Of a DNA stretch of 64,000 bases, positions 47,563-58,340 are shown piece by piece; positions within the stretch are counted from its first letter, which is position 1; every line of letters begins with the position of its first letter. The stretch is from NCBI GenBank assembly GCA_008638375.1, contig CM018036.1, positions 7,997,892 to 8,061,891 of the forward strand, written 5' to 3'. Below the pieces are notes generated by a model that saw only the letters and a list, made by a program, of their open reading frames with translations, had not been told where the DNA came from and ran no database searches. The translations under genes were made by a program, and so were the position numbers. The stretch is from Nyssa sinensis (Eukaryota > Streptophyta > Magnoliopsida > Cornales > Nyssaceae).

Positions 47563-49143
47563 ATGGCAAGCCTGTTGTCTGGAAGCCCAGACAACCCAAC
47601 AAATCCCACGGGCTTCACTGAACAGCAGACAGAAACAGGCGCTCTAGTCCACCACACTCAGTCGACCGTTATTGGGGGTTTTAACCCCGAACAACTTGAG
47701 AAGCTATATGCTCTTTTTTCGACCTTTCAAGCCTCGGGTCTGTCTTCTACTTCACTGCCATCGGGTTCCTTAGCCCACAAAGGTACTTTTTTGACTGCTC
47801 TTAGTACCACTTTGCACCTTACTCCCTGGATTATTGACTCTGGTGCAGCCGACCATATGACTGGTGCCCATCATTTATTTTCCACATATTCACCTTGTGC
47901 CAGTAACTTGAAAGAAAAAATTGCAGATGGTACGTTATTCCCAGTAGCTGGCAAGGGGAGTATCCGTATCTTTGAATTTATTACTCTAGAGTCTGTTCTT
48001 CATGTTCCTAATCTCTCTTGCAATCTGTTGTCTGTTAGTCAGCTAACCAAACAATCTCATTGCTCAGCTATTTTTTTGTCTTCCCATTGTGTTTTTCAGG
48101 ACCTATCATCGGGGAAGACGATTGGCAGTGCTAAGGAGTATGAGGGGCTCTACTACTTTGATGACGCTCACATGAATAAACAGTATCTTCCTCCTATTTG
48201 TAATTCTGCATCTAGTCCTAGAGATAGTGATCTTTTGTTATGGCACAAACGAATGGGCCATCCTAGTTTTCAATATTTAAAACATGTATTTCCGTCGCTT
48301 TGTTCGAATAAAAGTCCCTTGGATTTACAATGTGAAGTTTGTGAACTTGCAAAACATAACCGTACTTCTTTTTCTAAATCCCCTTATAAACCATCATTGC
48401 CTTTTAGCCTGATTCACAGTGATCTTTGGGGGCCTTCACGGGTTCCCAATAGGACCCACAAAAAATGGTTTATTACATTTATTGATGACCATTCTCGTCT
48501 CTGTTGGGTATTTTTAATAAACGATAAATCTGAGGTTCGTTCGGTGTTCATAAACTTCTACAATATGATTTACACCCAATTTCACACAAAAATCCAAATT
48601 CTTCGTACTGACAATGGCACTGAGTACTTCAACTCTTCTTTGAGTCCCTATTTTCAAGACAAAGGTATTATTCACCAGAGTTCTTGTGTTCACACCCCCC
48701 AACAAAATGGGGTTGCTGAACGGAAAAACCGACATATTCTTGAGGTAGCTCGTGCCCTATTGTTCACCTCTCACATGCCACATAGATTTTGGGGTGATGT
48801 CGTTCTGACCGCTGCATTCCTCATCAATCGAATGCCTAGTCGGGTTCTCTCATTTGCAACCCTTCTCCAAAAATTCCAGGAGACCTTCCCTGATTCTCGA
48901 CTCAGTTCTTCCCTCCCACTTTGTGTTTTCGGGTCTACAGTATTTGTCCATCTTCATGACCCCCAACGTACTAAGTTGGATCCTAGAGCTCTCAAATGTG
49001 TCTTCATTGGCTACTCTCCCACTCAGAAGGGTTACAAATGCTATGACCCTCTCTTACAGAAGTTATATGTTAGTCTGGATGTCACATTTTTTGAGCATAC
49101 CCCCTACTACTCGCTTCAGGGGGAGTCCTTGAGAGAAGCTTGA
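47563..49143 (+). CDS. Copia protease and integrase part of pol
   Basis: A 526-codon open stretch in the +1 frame relative to gag. Domains in order: FNPEQLEKLYALFS spacer (about residue 42), protease WIIDSGAADHMTG (about residues 89-101), GAG-pre-integrase LLLWHKRMGHPSFQYLKHVF (about 224-243), and an integrase zinc-finger His/Cys pattern (CEVCELAKH). The integrase core follows: HSDLWGPSRVPN (first Asp), LRTDNGTEYFNSSL (second Asp) and PQQNGVAERKNRHILE (Glu), all catalytic residues kept. It ends with the C-terminal block CVFIGYSPTQKGYKCYDP. It stops at TGA 49141-49143, and translation in the same frame continues beyond, so the stop is acquired. The ATG at 47563 is simply the first in the frame. 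Confidence 0.9.
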   Translation: MASLLSGSPDNPTNPTGFTEQQTETGALVHHTQSTVIGGFNPEQLEKLYALFSTFQASGLSSTSLPSGSLAHKGTFLTALSTTLHLTPWIIDSGAADHMTGAHHLFSTYSPCASNLKEKIADGTLFPVAGKGSIRIFEFITLESVLHVPNLSCNLLSVSQLTKQSHCSAIFLSSHCVFQDLSSGKTIGSAKEYEGLYYFDDAHMNKQYLPPICNSASSPRDSDLLLWHKRMGHPSFQYLKHVFPSLCSNKSPLDLQCEVCELAKHNRTSFSKSPYKPSLPFSLIHSDLWGPSRVPNRTHKKWFITFIDDHSRLCWVFLINDKSEVRSVFINFYNMIYTQFHTKIQILRTDNGTEYFNSSLSPYFQDKGIIHQSSCVHTPQQNGVAERKNRHILEVARALLFTSHMPHRFWGDVVLTAAFLINRMPSRVLSFATLLQKFQETFPDSRLSSSLPLCVFGSTVFVHLHDPQRTKLDPRALKCVFIGYSPTQKGYKCYDPLLQKLYVSLDVTFFEHTPYYSLQGESLREA

Positions 49144-49685
49144 CCCTCAGATATAGACTTTAATGTTGCGATCTTTGAATCTACCCCATACAGTACACCC
49201 TCCCCTTCTTTGTCCAACACAGAAGGAATCTTCAACTCAGGGGGAGATGTGGGAAAACAAACAGACAGGGAGATACTTGTCTACTCAAGGAGACCTAAAT
49301 CAAAGCCCGATGAGACTCTCGCATCCGAAGCACCACAAGAGTTAGACCCGGTGATAGCTCCAACTACTCATGAGCCAAAATCCAATCCTAACCAGGTAAC
49401 AATTCTTGATAACTTACCCATCGCTCTTACGAAACAACCTCGTTCATGTACTTTCTATCCTATCTCAAAATTTGTATCTTACAATGCTCTTTCTGCCAAG
49501 TGTGTCATGCTTTTACGTCTAACCTTGACAGAATCCAAATTCCCAAGAATATTCAAGAAGCTTTGGAAATTCCAGAATGGAGAAAAGCAGTGATGGAAGA
49601 AAAAAGGGCATTGGAAAAAAATGAAACTTGGGAGGTGATGTCTTTGCCAAGAGGGAAGAAACCAGTGGGATGTAAGTGAGTATTC
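49144..49685 (+). pseudogene. Copia linker between integrase and RT, broken
   Basis: The integrase frame stays open from 49144 to about 49520 (variable proline/serine-rich linker, including LQGES before the stop and FYPISKFVSYNALS near 49460). A frameshift near 49520 then moves to the frame of 49446-49679. That frame carries NIQEALEIPEWRKAVMEEKR and KNETWEVMSLPRGKKPVGCK, the start of the RT module. The stop at 49677 replaces the Trp of the conserved GCKWVF motif. Confidence 0.8.
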
Positions 49686-50177
49686 ATGGTGAAGTACAAG
49701 GCAGATGGTACAATAGAACGGTACAAAGCCCGCCTAGTTGCAAAGGGGTTCACTCAGACATACGGTATTGACTACACTGAGACATTTGCACTAATAGCAA
49801 AGTTGAATACTATACGGGTTCTCTTGTCCCTGGCAGCAAATCTAGACGGACCACTTCACCAATTTGACATCAAAAATGCCTTTCTGAATGGTGAGTTGGA
49901 GGAAGAAGTGTTCATGATGCTACCACCAGGATTTTACAAGAAAGGAGAAGAAACCAGAGTATGTAAATTGAGGAAATCCTTGTATGGACTCAAACAATCA
50001 CCAAGGGCGTGGTTTGATAGATTTACGAAGGTGATGAAGAATCAAGGATATCAACAGGGACAGTCAGATCATACGATGTTCTTCAAACAATCCAATGATG
50101 GAAGGAGGACTATCCTGATTGTGTATGTCGACGACATTATTCTCACTGGAGACAACACAGGAGAGTTGGAAAGATGA
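49686..50177 (+). CDS. Copia reverse transcriptase, N-terminal part
   Basis: A 163-codon open stretch with YKADGTIERYKARLVAKGFT (start), LHQFDIKNAFLNGELEEEVF (first catalytic Asp region), CKLRKSLYGLKQSPRAWFDR and ILIVYVDDIILTGD with the YVDD catalytic box intact (about residues 144-157). A one-base shift at about 50170 ends the frame with GELER and a stop. The continuation is in the next entry, which overlaps by 4 bases. Confidence 0.9.
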   Translation: MVKYKADGTIERYKARLVAKGFTQTYGIDYTETFALIAKLNTIRVLLSLAANLDGPLHQFDIKNAFLNGELEEEVFMMLPPGFYKKGEETRVCKLRKSLYGLKQSPRAWFDRFTKVMKNQGYQQGQSDHTMFFKQSNDGRRTILIVYVDDIILTGDNTGELER

Positions 50178-51070
50178 AGGTCTTAGCCACAAAGTTTGAG
50201 GTAAAAGACCTAGGTCAAATGCGATACTTTCTGGGAATGGAAGTTGCCAGATCAAGGAAGGGAATTAGTGTCTCCCAGAGAAAGTATGTTCTTGACCTTT
50301 TGACTGAGACTGGTATGCTTGGTTGCAAGCCAAGCAATACTCCGATCGAGACAGGAAAAAGAACGGAAGACGTTAGAAAGCCCGTGGATAGAGAAAGATA
50401 TCAGAGACTAGTAGGTAAATTAATCTACCTATCTCACACTAGACCTGACATTGCTTTCGCTGTAAGTGTAGTCAGTCAGCATATGCATTCACCAAAGGAG
50501 GGTCACCTAGAAGCAGTATACAAAATTCTCAGATATTTGAAAGGCTCTCCAGGGCGAGGTCTATTCTTTAAGAAAGGAGACAGTAAGAAGATAGAGATCT
50601 ATACAGATGCAGATTGGGCAGGATTAGCAGAAGACAGAAGGTCTACTACTGGCTATTGTACCTATGTTTGGGGAAATCTAGTAACATGGAGAAGTAAGAA
50701 GCAAAGTGTGGTAGCCAGAAGTAGTGCCGAAGCTGAATTCAGAGTTGTTGCACAAGGGATGTGTGAAGGCCTTTGGTTACAAAAGCTGTTAGAGGAACTA
50801 CATATCACAGTAGAGTTCCCTATCAAACTCTACTGTGACAACAAAGCCGCTATCAGCATTTCTCATAATCCTGTTCAGCACGACAGGACTAAACACATTG
50901 AAGTTGACAGACATTTTATAAAGGAAAAAATTGAGAAAGGGATAGTCAGCATGACCTATATCCCTACAAGAAAACAATTAACAGATATATTCACTAAGGG
51001 ATTACAGAGGTCCAGCTTTGAAGAGTTTATCTGCAAGTTGGATATGATCAACATCTATGATCCAACTTGA
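50174..51070 (+). CDS. Copia RT C-terminus and RNase H
   Basis: A 298-codon stretch. RT C-terminal blocks FEVKDLGQMRYFLGMEVARS and LVGKLIYLSHTRPDIAFAVS are followed by RNase H: IYTDADWAGLAEDRRSTTGY (first Asp, about residues 138-157), SSAEAEFRVVAQGMCEGLWL (Glu), LYCDNKAAISISHNP (Asp) and KHIEVDRHFIKEKIEKG. It ends TKGLQRSSFEEFICKLDM. The natural stop TGA at 51068-51070 lies within the polypurine tract that precedes the 3' LTR. Confidence 0.9.
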   Translation: MKVLATKFEVKDLGQMRYFLGMEVARSRKGISVSQRKYVLDLLTETGMLGCKPSNTPIETGKRTEDVRKPVDRERYQRLVGKLIYLSHTRPDIAFAVSVVSQHMHSPKEGHLEAVYKILRYLKGSPGRGLFFKKGDSKKIEIYTDADWAGLAEDRRSTTGYCTYVWGNLVTWRSKKQSVVARSSAEAEFRVVAQGMCEGLWLQKLLEELHITVEFPIKLYCDNKAAISISHNPVQHDRTKHIEVDRHFIKEKIEKGIVSMTYIPTRKQLTDIFTKGLQRSSFEEFICKLDMINIYDPT

Positions 51071-51077
51071 GGGGGAG
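51069..51077 (+). other. Polypurine tract of Copia
   Basis: GAGGGGGAG immediately before the TG start of the 3' LTR primes plus-strand DNA synthesis in this element class. Confidence 0.85.
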
Positions 51078-51269
51078 TGTGGAAATCCCCAATGATTTAA
51101 AAGGGATTTGGAGGAGATCATGATAGAAGATTGAGGCCGATATTTAGGCTGATTTCTTGGGTTGACCTTTTTTGTTTCCATTTTTGATTCTCTTTGTATA
51201 GGTTAAATAGTGATTGTAGCATGTAAATTAGATACAATTGAATATACAAAATTAGTCTTATTCTCTACA
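51078..51269 (+). repeat. 3' LTR of Copia
   Basis: 192 bp, identical in layout to 46364-46555 with 7 substitutions, followed by the TSD GTAAT. Confidence 0.93.
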
Positions 51270-52085
51270 GTAATACCTTAGTCAAAGGGTGTAACCAATA
51301 GACAAGAAAGATGCCATACTGGTAAAAAGGAGGGCAATACGATTCTTTATCCAAGAGGGGAGTTTATTCAGACGAGGGATTGGGGGCAGAGTGTTAAGAT
51401 GCTTGGGTAGAGCATCAAGGGGCCACCAAACTACATCACCAGCTTCTCGATATGGGGTACTACTGGCCTAGCATGATGAAGGATGTTGCCGATTATGTAA
51501 AGCATTGTCACAAATGTTAAATTCATGGCAACCTCATCCATTCGCTAACAACCAATCTCCACAGTTTGAAAACACCATGGCCCTTCCACACTTGGGCTTT
51601 TGACCTCATAGGACTGATTTCTCCACCCTCCCGAGGGCATGTATGGATATTAGCCGCCACCGAGTTATTCTCCGCCTGGGTGGAAGTTGTCTCCCTCAAA
51701 CAGTCAACCGCCGCAACTGTGGAAAAATTCATAAGAGAGAATATAATCTACCGGTTTGGCATCCCCAAAGCAATCTTGTCAGACAATGGAACCCCTTTTG
51801 TTAATCACTAGGTTAGTGAACTAATAAACGCCCATGGCATCACGCACCATAGATAAACTCCTTACTACCCTCAAGGCAACGGGCAAGCCAAGGCCACCAA
51901 CAAAACGTTGATCCAACTTTTAAGCAAAATAGTGCACGACCACCACAAGAATTGGGTTGATCAGCTGTCGAGGGCCATGGGCATATAGAGTTTCAAAAGA
52001 AAGTCAACTAGGGAATCACCATTTACCTTGGTTTATCATTCCGAGACCTTGATGCCTGTGGAGCTTGCCATCACCTCGACTAGGG
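51270..52085 (+). pseudogene. Gypsy integrase, broken and cut by the gap
   Basis: The Gypsy resumes after the Copia TSD. The zinc-binding region reads GYYWPSMMKDVADYVKHCHKC (about 51450-51520). The core, open at 51566-51811, has TWAFDLIGLISPPSRGH (first Asp) and FGIPKAILSDNGTPFVNH (second Asp), then after stops YYPQGNGQAKATNKTLIQLL at about 51857-51925. The catalytic Glu (normally GQAEATNKTL) is Lys. A late stretch includes TLVYHSETLMPVEL. Sequence is lost at 52086. Confidence 0.85.
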
Positions 52086-52185
52086 NNNNNNNNNNNNNNN
52101 NNNNNNNNNNNNNNNNNNNNNNNNNNNNNNNNNNNNNNNNNNNNNNNNNNNNNNNNNNNNNNNNNNNNNNNNNNNNNNNNNNNNN
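52086..52185. other. Assembly gap (100 N)
   Basis: Exactly 100 N, the usual placeholder for a gap of unknown length. The Gypsy 3' end and 3' LTR presumably lie here. The right flank is not recognisable Gypsy sequence. Confidence 0.98.
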
Positions 52186-53048
52186 CAAAATGCATTTTTA
52201 ATATCACGAAAACAAGTTAATGGGTGACTGTCTAGTTTAATTGCAACACTCAGACATTTGCTTGTATTTCAATGGTCCCATCAAAGAAGTCTACTTTTGT
52301 TGATTAATCATTGCCAATTTCTTGCTTAATAAGTCATATATAGACTTATCTAATACCAATTCCATGCTTCCAGACACACTCTTTGTATAAAGCTTTTTCT
52401 AATTATAGTGGAAAATATGGCTGTGGGTAGCATTACTTCAAGTCAGATAGTGTGTCAATGGAGGACTTAATGCAGACTTTTGATTAGTAGGCCACTCCTC
52501 GTAAAACCTAGTTTTGAGTTTTCAAATGGGGTTTTGTGAAAAATGCAAGCGTTTAGAGGGTGTTTGTCTTTGTGAGTGAGAGCTAAAATTGTGGGTCACA
52601 CTTAGAATACTACAATTTTAACAACGAAGCAAATTACAGTGTTTTCAAAATCGCGAGTGTGACCCGTGATTTTGACTCTCAATCGTTCCGCCAAACATAT
52701 CCTAAATTTTATTTTGCAAAACGTAGTTTTGTGTGTAGGGTTTATCAAATCATCGTTATAAAATGAAATTTTGTAAAAATCACAAACTTTTCTTACAAAG
52801 CCCTAACCCTAACCATTGGCCTCTGTACGTTAACTGAATAAAATCAAAAGGGTGAAAGTGAAAATTTATAGTGCGAAATTATTTTTACAAGAGTTTTTAT
52901 CAAACACCAAATAACAAACTGATTATACCATAATTAATTCTCTGAAATTCATTTTCTATTAATCGATCTCTAGATTATGAAGTTCTCCAAATGGACTGTT
53001 AAATTCATGCAAGTTTTAACTTAGAAATGCAACTTAATTATATTTTGA
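52186..53048. other. Spacer with decayed MITE-like sequence
   Basis: No gene. Positions 52905-53004 (AATTAATTCTCTGAAATTC, then GAAGTTCTCCAAATGGAC) resemble the right arm of the MITE at 34820-35515. Its left arm was not located with confidence. Confidence 0.4.
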
Positions 53049-53528
53049 GTAAATTACATTGACTTCTCTTGAGATTTTTGACAATTACACTGATCTCCTC
53101 TGAAATTTCTGAAATTATATTGATGTTTCCTACTTTACTTGACAATATACAATACCTCCTTCTGGTTAATTTTTTTCTTCAAAATGATGAAAAAATTACC
53201 CCTGTATTTATTTATTTTTATAATTTTCAATTTTGACCAATTTTATTTTAAAATAAATTTAAGGTAAATAACTTATTTTTATTTTATATAAAAATAAATT
53301 TAAGATTTTTATCAATATTTATTTGAAAATGAAAAACAATGTCAAAATTTTAAAAATTAAAGAAAAAAAATATGAAAGAGATAGTTTTGTCATTTTGAAG
53401 AAAAAAATGATTGAAAAGAGGAGTTTGTATATTGTTAAATAAAGTAGAAGAGGTTAGTGTAATTTCAGAAACTTAAGGAGAAGTCATTGTAATTGACAGA
53501 AATCTCAAAGAATATCGGTGTAATTTAC
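53049..53528. mobile_element. Long-TIR MITE, copy 1
   Basis: Left arm GTAAATTACATTGACTTCTC and the reverse complement of the right arm, GTAAATTACACCGATATTCT, pair over about 150 bp, including GACAATTACACTGA, TTTACTTGACAATATACA and GGTTAAT/GATTGAAA blocks. A related copy is at 55890-56396. No ORF. Confidence 0.75.
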
Positions 53529-55889
53529 CCTTGTATTTTCAACATAGTAGATAAATATTTAAACTTGGTAAAAATAATCTCTCTACCTGTAAAAATAACT
53601 TTTTTCAAACCCTACATTAACCGTATTCTCATGCATTAGCCCAATCCTTTATTAATACTAAATTTTTTCAATTAACTCATTGCATCATTTGATTTACATC
53701 ACTTAATAATTTACTTCACATAATTGAAGAAGATCACACTATGCAAATACTTTGTATTTTAATTAGTTTGTCAATTAAATAGCAATGTTCAATTGTAAAA
53801 TGCTAGTTGGAGCAAATTAATAATAGAAGGCACAATGTATCATAAATGATTGTGTAACTTTTCTGTAAATATTTTATATTTTTTACCTTTCACCTGGACA
53901 AATGATTAAATTCTAACTCCATAGTTATAAGCAGCATGTCTATAAATTATACCTAAGAGAATGAAGATATAAGTGTAGCAAGCTTTTGAGGACATTCATA
54001 TGAATTTCTTTTTTTTTAAAAAAAAAAAGTAATGGATGAAATTTAGAGTTTCAAAATGAACCAAGATAATTGAGTTCAACTCGTGCTTAATTTGATTAGA
54101 GTCGTTCAAAATTTTATTGCAAAATCAAACTTGAATATATATATATATATATATATTAAAGTTTGTTAATTTATTGAAATTGGCATAATAAAATAATAAA
54201 TACTTAAAATTTGTATTAAAAAAATTAAACTACTTGATATCGGTTTGAGTAGAAGTTCATTTGAGAATCAACTAGAGGAATAAATAAATCAATTAAATAT
54301 AATTTAAAACATATTTATTTTAACAAATCAAACTTGGGCAACCCTAATTGATTCAACTTATTTATAACCTAAAAAATCCTACTTTTTAAATAATATTGGC
54401 AATTATTAATTAAAAAATTAAAATTTCTCAAATCTTGGAGGGGGTCGGCCCCTATCCCCCTTTGATGTAGGAAAATATTGTTTGGATATATGTTTCGAAG
54501 TTATTATAGGATTCTTTAATTTTTAAAGAGCTTATGTTAAATTATTATTTAGATAAAATTTTTATGTTTTATTCTACATAATTTCTTTATTCTAATAGGA
54601 TTACGATTTCCAAAAATCTATATATAGGACTATAAGTCTCTAATAGTGATATCTTTGATATTTTTATATTAATAAATTGCTTTTTAGAGATTTTATTCTC
54701 TCTTGAGATTGAATATCTCCTGTTGCAGATATGACATGCTCGTCTCATTAATAATGTTTTCTGTTACGTCAGTCAGTCGGTATTGTAGTAAAGATTTGAT
54801 TGGCTAGATGATAATTTATGAACATGAAATTATAAATTTTTATGATGATGTCTATAAGAGATAATATGTAACTCGTTCATGGTCTTATATATAAAAGAAT
54901 CTAAAGACAAAGATAAAATAAGAAAAACTCTCGTTCATAATAAAAAATGATGAGACTACCGATAAATAAATTATCTATAAATTTTAGAAAATAAATCTAA
55001 ATAGGCCAACTTGAAATTATGTTATAATGTTAGAATACATTATAAATCTAAATAGGCCAACTTGAAATTATGTTATAATGTTAGAATACATTATCGAGAA
55101 CAAATAAGAAACTTCAAAACCCGTTCAACGTTTAAGCAAAATTTGAAATTAATAAGATAACTTCATCTAATAAAATTACAGACATTAAATTATTGAAAGA
55201 CGTGCACATTCTTATAATAGATTTTAAAAATTATTTTAAACCAACTTAGCCTTATTCTTTAGACTCTAAATATCAACCAACCACACCAATAAGATAAATG
55301 AGGATAGAATAGAAAAAATTAAAGAAAAGAAAGAAAAGGCTTGACGATGATTATTTGGGCGTTACGACATTCCGTCATTATCATCACTTTTGTCTTCTCA
55401 GACAGTAGTCTTAAGTGGTTGTTTTTCTTTCTTATCTGAAAAGGGAAAAGTGACATTCAGAAACAGGGACGTGAAGGAAAAAAGGGCCGAGAGAGTACAC
55501 TGATTGATCAGAAGGATAGCCTTTTTTTTTTTTTAAAGGCCAAGCTTGAAGGACCGTTATCTTTATTTGAAATTACAACCGCAATTGTCATTTAATGGGG
55601 TGACAAAGCATCTTCAACTTCTTGTCTTCTTCTTCTTCTAGTTAGTGATGGGGGCCTATCCCTCTGTTCTTTTCCTCACTTCCTCTTTGTGATTTTCGTA
55701 CTCAGAATCAAAATTTTATACCTTTTTTTTGTTATATTAACTTCATTATACTAATCCACTCTTTGTTAACGAGATATTTTGAAAATCTCATTAGATGTAA
55801 TTGTGGTGAATTTAATTTACGAACTTTGTATTTATGACTCGTCTTGTGAATCAATTCACTCACTATCCAGACTTTAAAATTTTATAAGA
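53529..55889. other. AT-rich spacer
   Basis: No gene recognised. It contains an AT microsatellite near 54137-54156 and a perfect 51-bp tandem duplication at 54993-55094. A T-run lies at 55524-55535. Confidence 0.45.
54993..55094. repeat. Perfect 51-bp tandem duplication
   Basis: Units 54993-55043 and 55044-55094 are identical: AAATCTAAATAGGCCAACTT opens each, GAATACATTAT closes each. Identity indicates a recent event or an assembly artefact. Confidence 0.9.
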
Positions 55890-56396
55890 GTAAATTATAT
55901 TGATATTTCTTAAAATTTTTTACAATTACACTGATCTCTCTGATGTTTTAAAAATTCTACCGATCTTTTTTACTTTACTTGACAATATATAGATAGTCAA
56001 TTCCGGTCAATTTTATTTTTCAAAATGACAAAACTGTTCCTATATTTATTTATTTTACATTTTTCCATTTTGACTAATTTTTTAAACTTTTTAAAAATAT
56101 TTTATTTAAAACTAAATTTAAGATAAATAACTTATTTTATTTATATAAAAATAAATTTAAAAATTTTATCAATATTTATTTAAAAAAATGAAAAAAAACA
56201 AAATTGGAAAAATGTATAAAAAAAAAAGAAAAGAAAGGGACAATTTTTTTAATTTTTGAAAACCAAAAAAAAAAATTGACTGAAAAAAAATATTTATAAT
56301 ATATCATGTAAAATAAAAGAGATCAGAGTAATTTAAAAAATCTTAATAAAAATTAATCTAATTTTAAAAAATATAAAAAAAATTAATATAATTTAT
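55890..56396. mobile_element. Long-TIR MITE, copy 2 (more decayed)
   Basis: The left arm GTAAATTATATTGATATTTC, with CAATTACACTGATCTC and TTTACTTGACAATATATA, matches copy 1 at 53049. The right arm ends TTAATATAATTTATT. The middle is A/T homopolymer-rich. Confidence 0.7.
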
Positions 56397-57775
56397 TCAT
56401 AAAACATTATCTGCAATACCACTAATAAAAGAATAATAATGGGCTCCCTTTCCTTCGTGTGGAAACCCATGGTGCTTTCTGGGCCCTGATGGTAAAAGTG
56501 TCAAGAAAACAAATGCTTGCGGACAAATGGAGCAGGTCCTGTGTGGGCTATTATATCAGATGAGCTGGATGGGGGGAGGGGGGGGGGGGGGGGGGTCCGA
56601 ATCTGCTCACATTGTAATTTGTGTGACATTACATAGAAAATATATAATGATATAATAATTAAATAAAAAAAAAACATGATCCCTCATCTGTCTTTGGAAG
56701 GAGAAGCTGTCCATGCTTGTGGTGGTTGGGGTGTTGTTCTGTTACTTTTAAACCACTATTTTTATAAAAAGTGAGGCTACTAAATGACCCCCTTTATAAG
56801 ATTTCTCTACATTCTCATTCTAAGACAAGGCTCTTTTCAAGTATGTGTGTGTATATATAAATATATATTTTATTACAGTGAAATGATAATTTTACCCTTT
56901 AGTCATTAATTTATTATTATTTACGTCGTTTATCTTTTTATCGTGTTTAATTTTTAATTTTGTCCCATCATATCTAATATACATCTTTTTCTTCATTTAT
57001 TTATATATTGTTATTTATAATATTATCGGTTGGTCTTTTTTTTTATTGATGTTTTATTTATATTTTATTACTTATATTTATAAACTTGTCATTTATTTTT
57101 TGATTAATCATTTTATCCATTTTTTATTATATACTTATTTACAGACTTGCCATTCATTAATTCATGAAATTTTGTTAAATATTTAAACAAAATAGGATTT
57201 TCCCTTCCTCTCTTAATTTTTTTGATATATCCATATGAATTCTTCTAAATTTTAATATTTTTAATTTGACTCCTCTTAATTAAAATTTGCCAATCCGTCA
57301 CTGATTATAACTATAACAATACTTAATTTAACTTAATAATTATAAATTCAATAAAACCTTTTATTGAATTGTCAATATATCTAATATTTGAATTTTTTTT
57401 TATATAATTATTACAACTTAAATTTCTTAATACACACAAATAGTAGTTAAGTTCCATCCCCATCAGTATATCAAAAAAAAATATTGTCATTTAAGAAAGA
57501 AAGTTCTAATAATTTATAATCAATTCTAAATATAGTCTCTCACAAACTAATTATGCATAGAGAAAAGTACTCCATAAAGAAGCGAAAAAAGGAGTTTTAT
57601 GTTTGATAAATATAATATCAAATATTAAATTTTAAAAAAATCTTATTTCTAGAAAAAACTCATAGAATTTCAAATAAATTTAGGATTTTTGGTTTTATTC
57701 AAATAATTTGATATAAAATTTGATGGTCAAATCCAATATAATTAAAAGATTAAATTTTCAAATATATATATATAT

Positions 57776-57806
<31 letters not shown>

Positions 57807-58313
57807 GGGGGCAATATTTGATTCGCAATAGAAGATACGAACCAAAATTCACCTCTGTACAGATTAATTTTCCAAGCGTTTTAAGATGGCCTCTCATTTA
57901 TGGGAGAATCATTTATATTCATATGTGATGTTTCTTTGTCCGTCTGACTCCATTTAATATGCAGTATTTTTATTTATTTTTGGAATCTGTCTCTCTCTCT
58001 CTCTCTGTCTCTCTCTCAACTACAGTTTCATTACACTGTGTTGCACTGTCAGTCTCATGTGCAATATCCTCAACTGAACCTTCATCAGCCACTAACTCAA
58101 TACTCTATATAACTCTCTTACTTCAATTATATCCTCTAATCTATCTCTAGCTACCACATTGCTCACCACAAGTTCCAGCGCACAATGCCCTACCCACCAC
58201 GGCTCAGTACTCTGCAGAGAAACCCACCGGGGTCCTTCTTCTGCTTATAGATTTCAGCTCACAAGCCATTCAAACGAAGCCATTTCTCATGATATACATG
58301 TCTGACATGTAAT
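56397..58313. other. Spacer and promoter region of the next gene
   Basis: It contains G runs of 18 (56578-56595) and 22 (57790-57811), the second after a (GT)n run. Close to the gene a CT-rich tract (about 57988-58018) and CACCACA-type sequence look like a plant 5' leader. No TATA box was fixed. Confidence 0.45.
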
Positions 58314-58340
58314 TTGTGGTTCGGACCTGGGTTCTCTGAA

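Larger units (their letters stand above)
46364..51269 (+). mobile_element. Full-length Copia retrotransposon inserted in the Gypsy
   Basis: Two 192-bp LTRs (46364-46555 and 51078-51269) differ at 7 positions by eye. A perfect 5-bp TSD, GTAAT, flanks the unit (46359-46363 and 51270-51274). Primer-binding site TGGTATCAGAGC follows the 5' LTR, and the polypurine tract GAGGGGGAG precedes the 3' LTR. Domain order gag, protease, integrase, RT, RNase H is that of Ty1/Copia. The coding region has at least three premature stops (47559, 49141, 49677) and three frameshifts (about 47600, 49520 and 50170), so the element is structurally complete but not autonomous. Confidence 0.95.

Noticed and set aside
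52803..52816. Telomere-like CCCTAACCCTAACC
   Set aside because: Two units only, within ordinary spacer; too short to call an interstitial telomere repeat.
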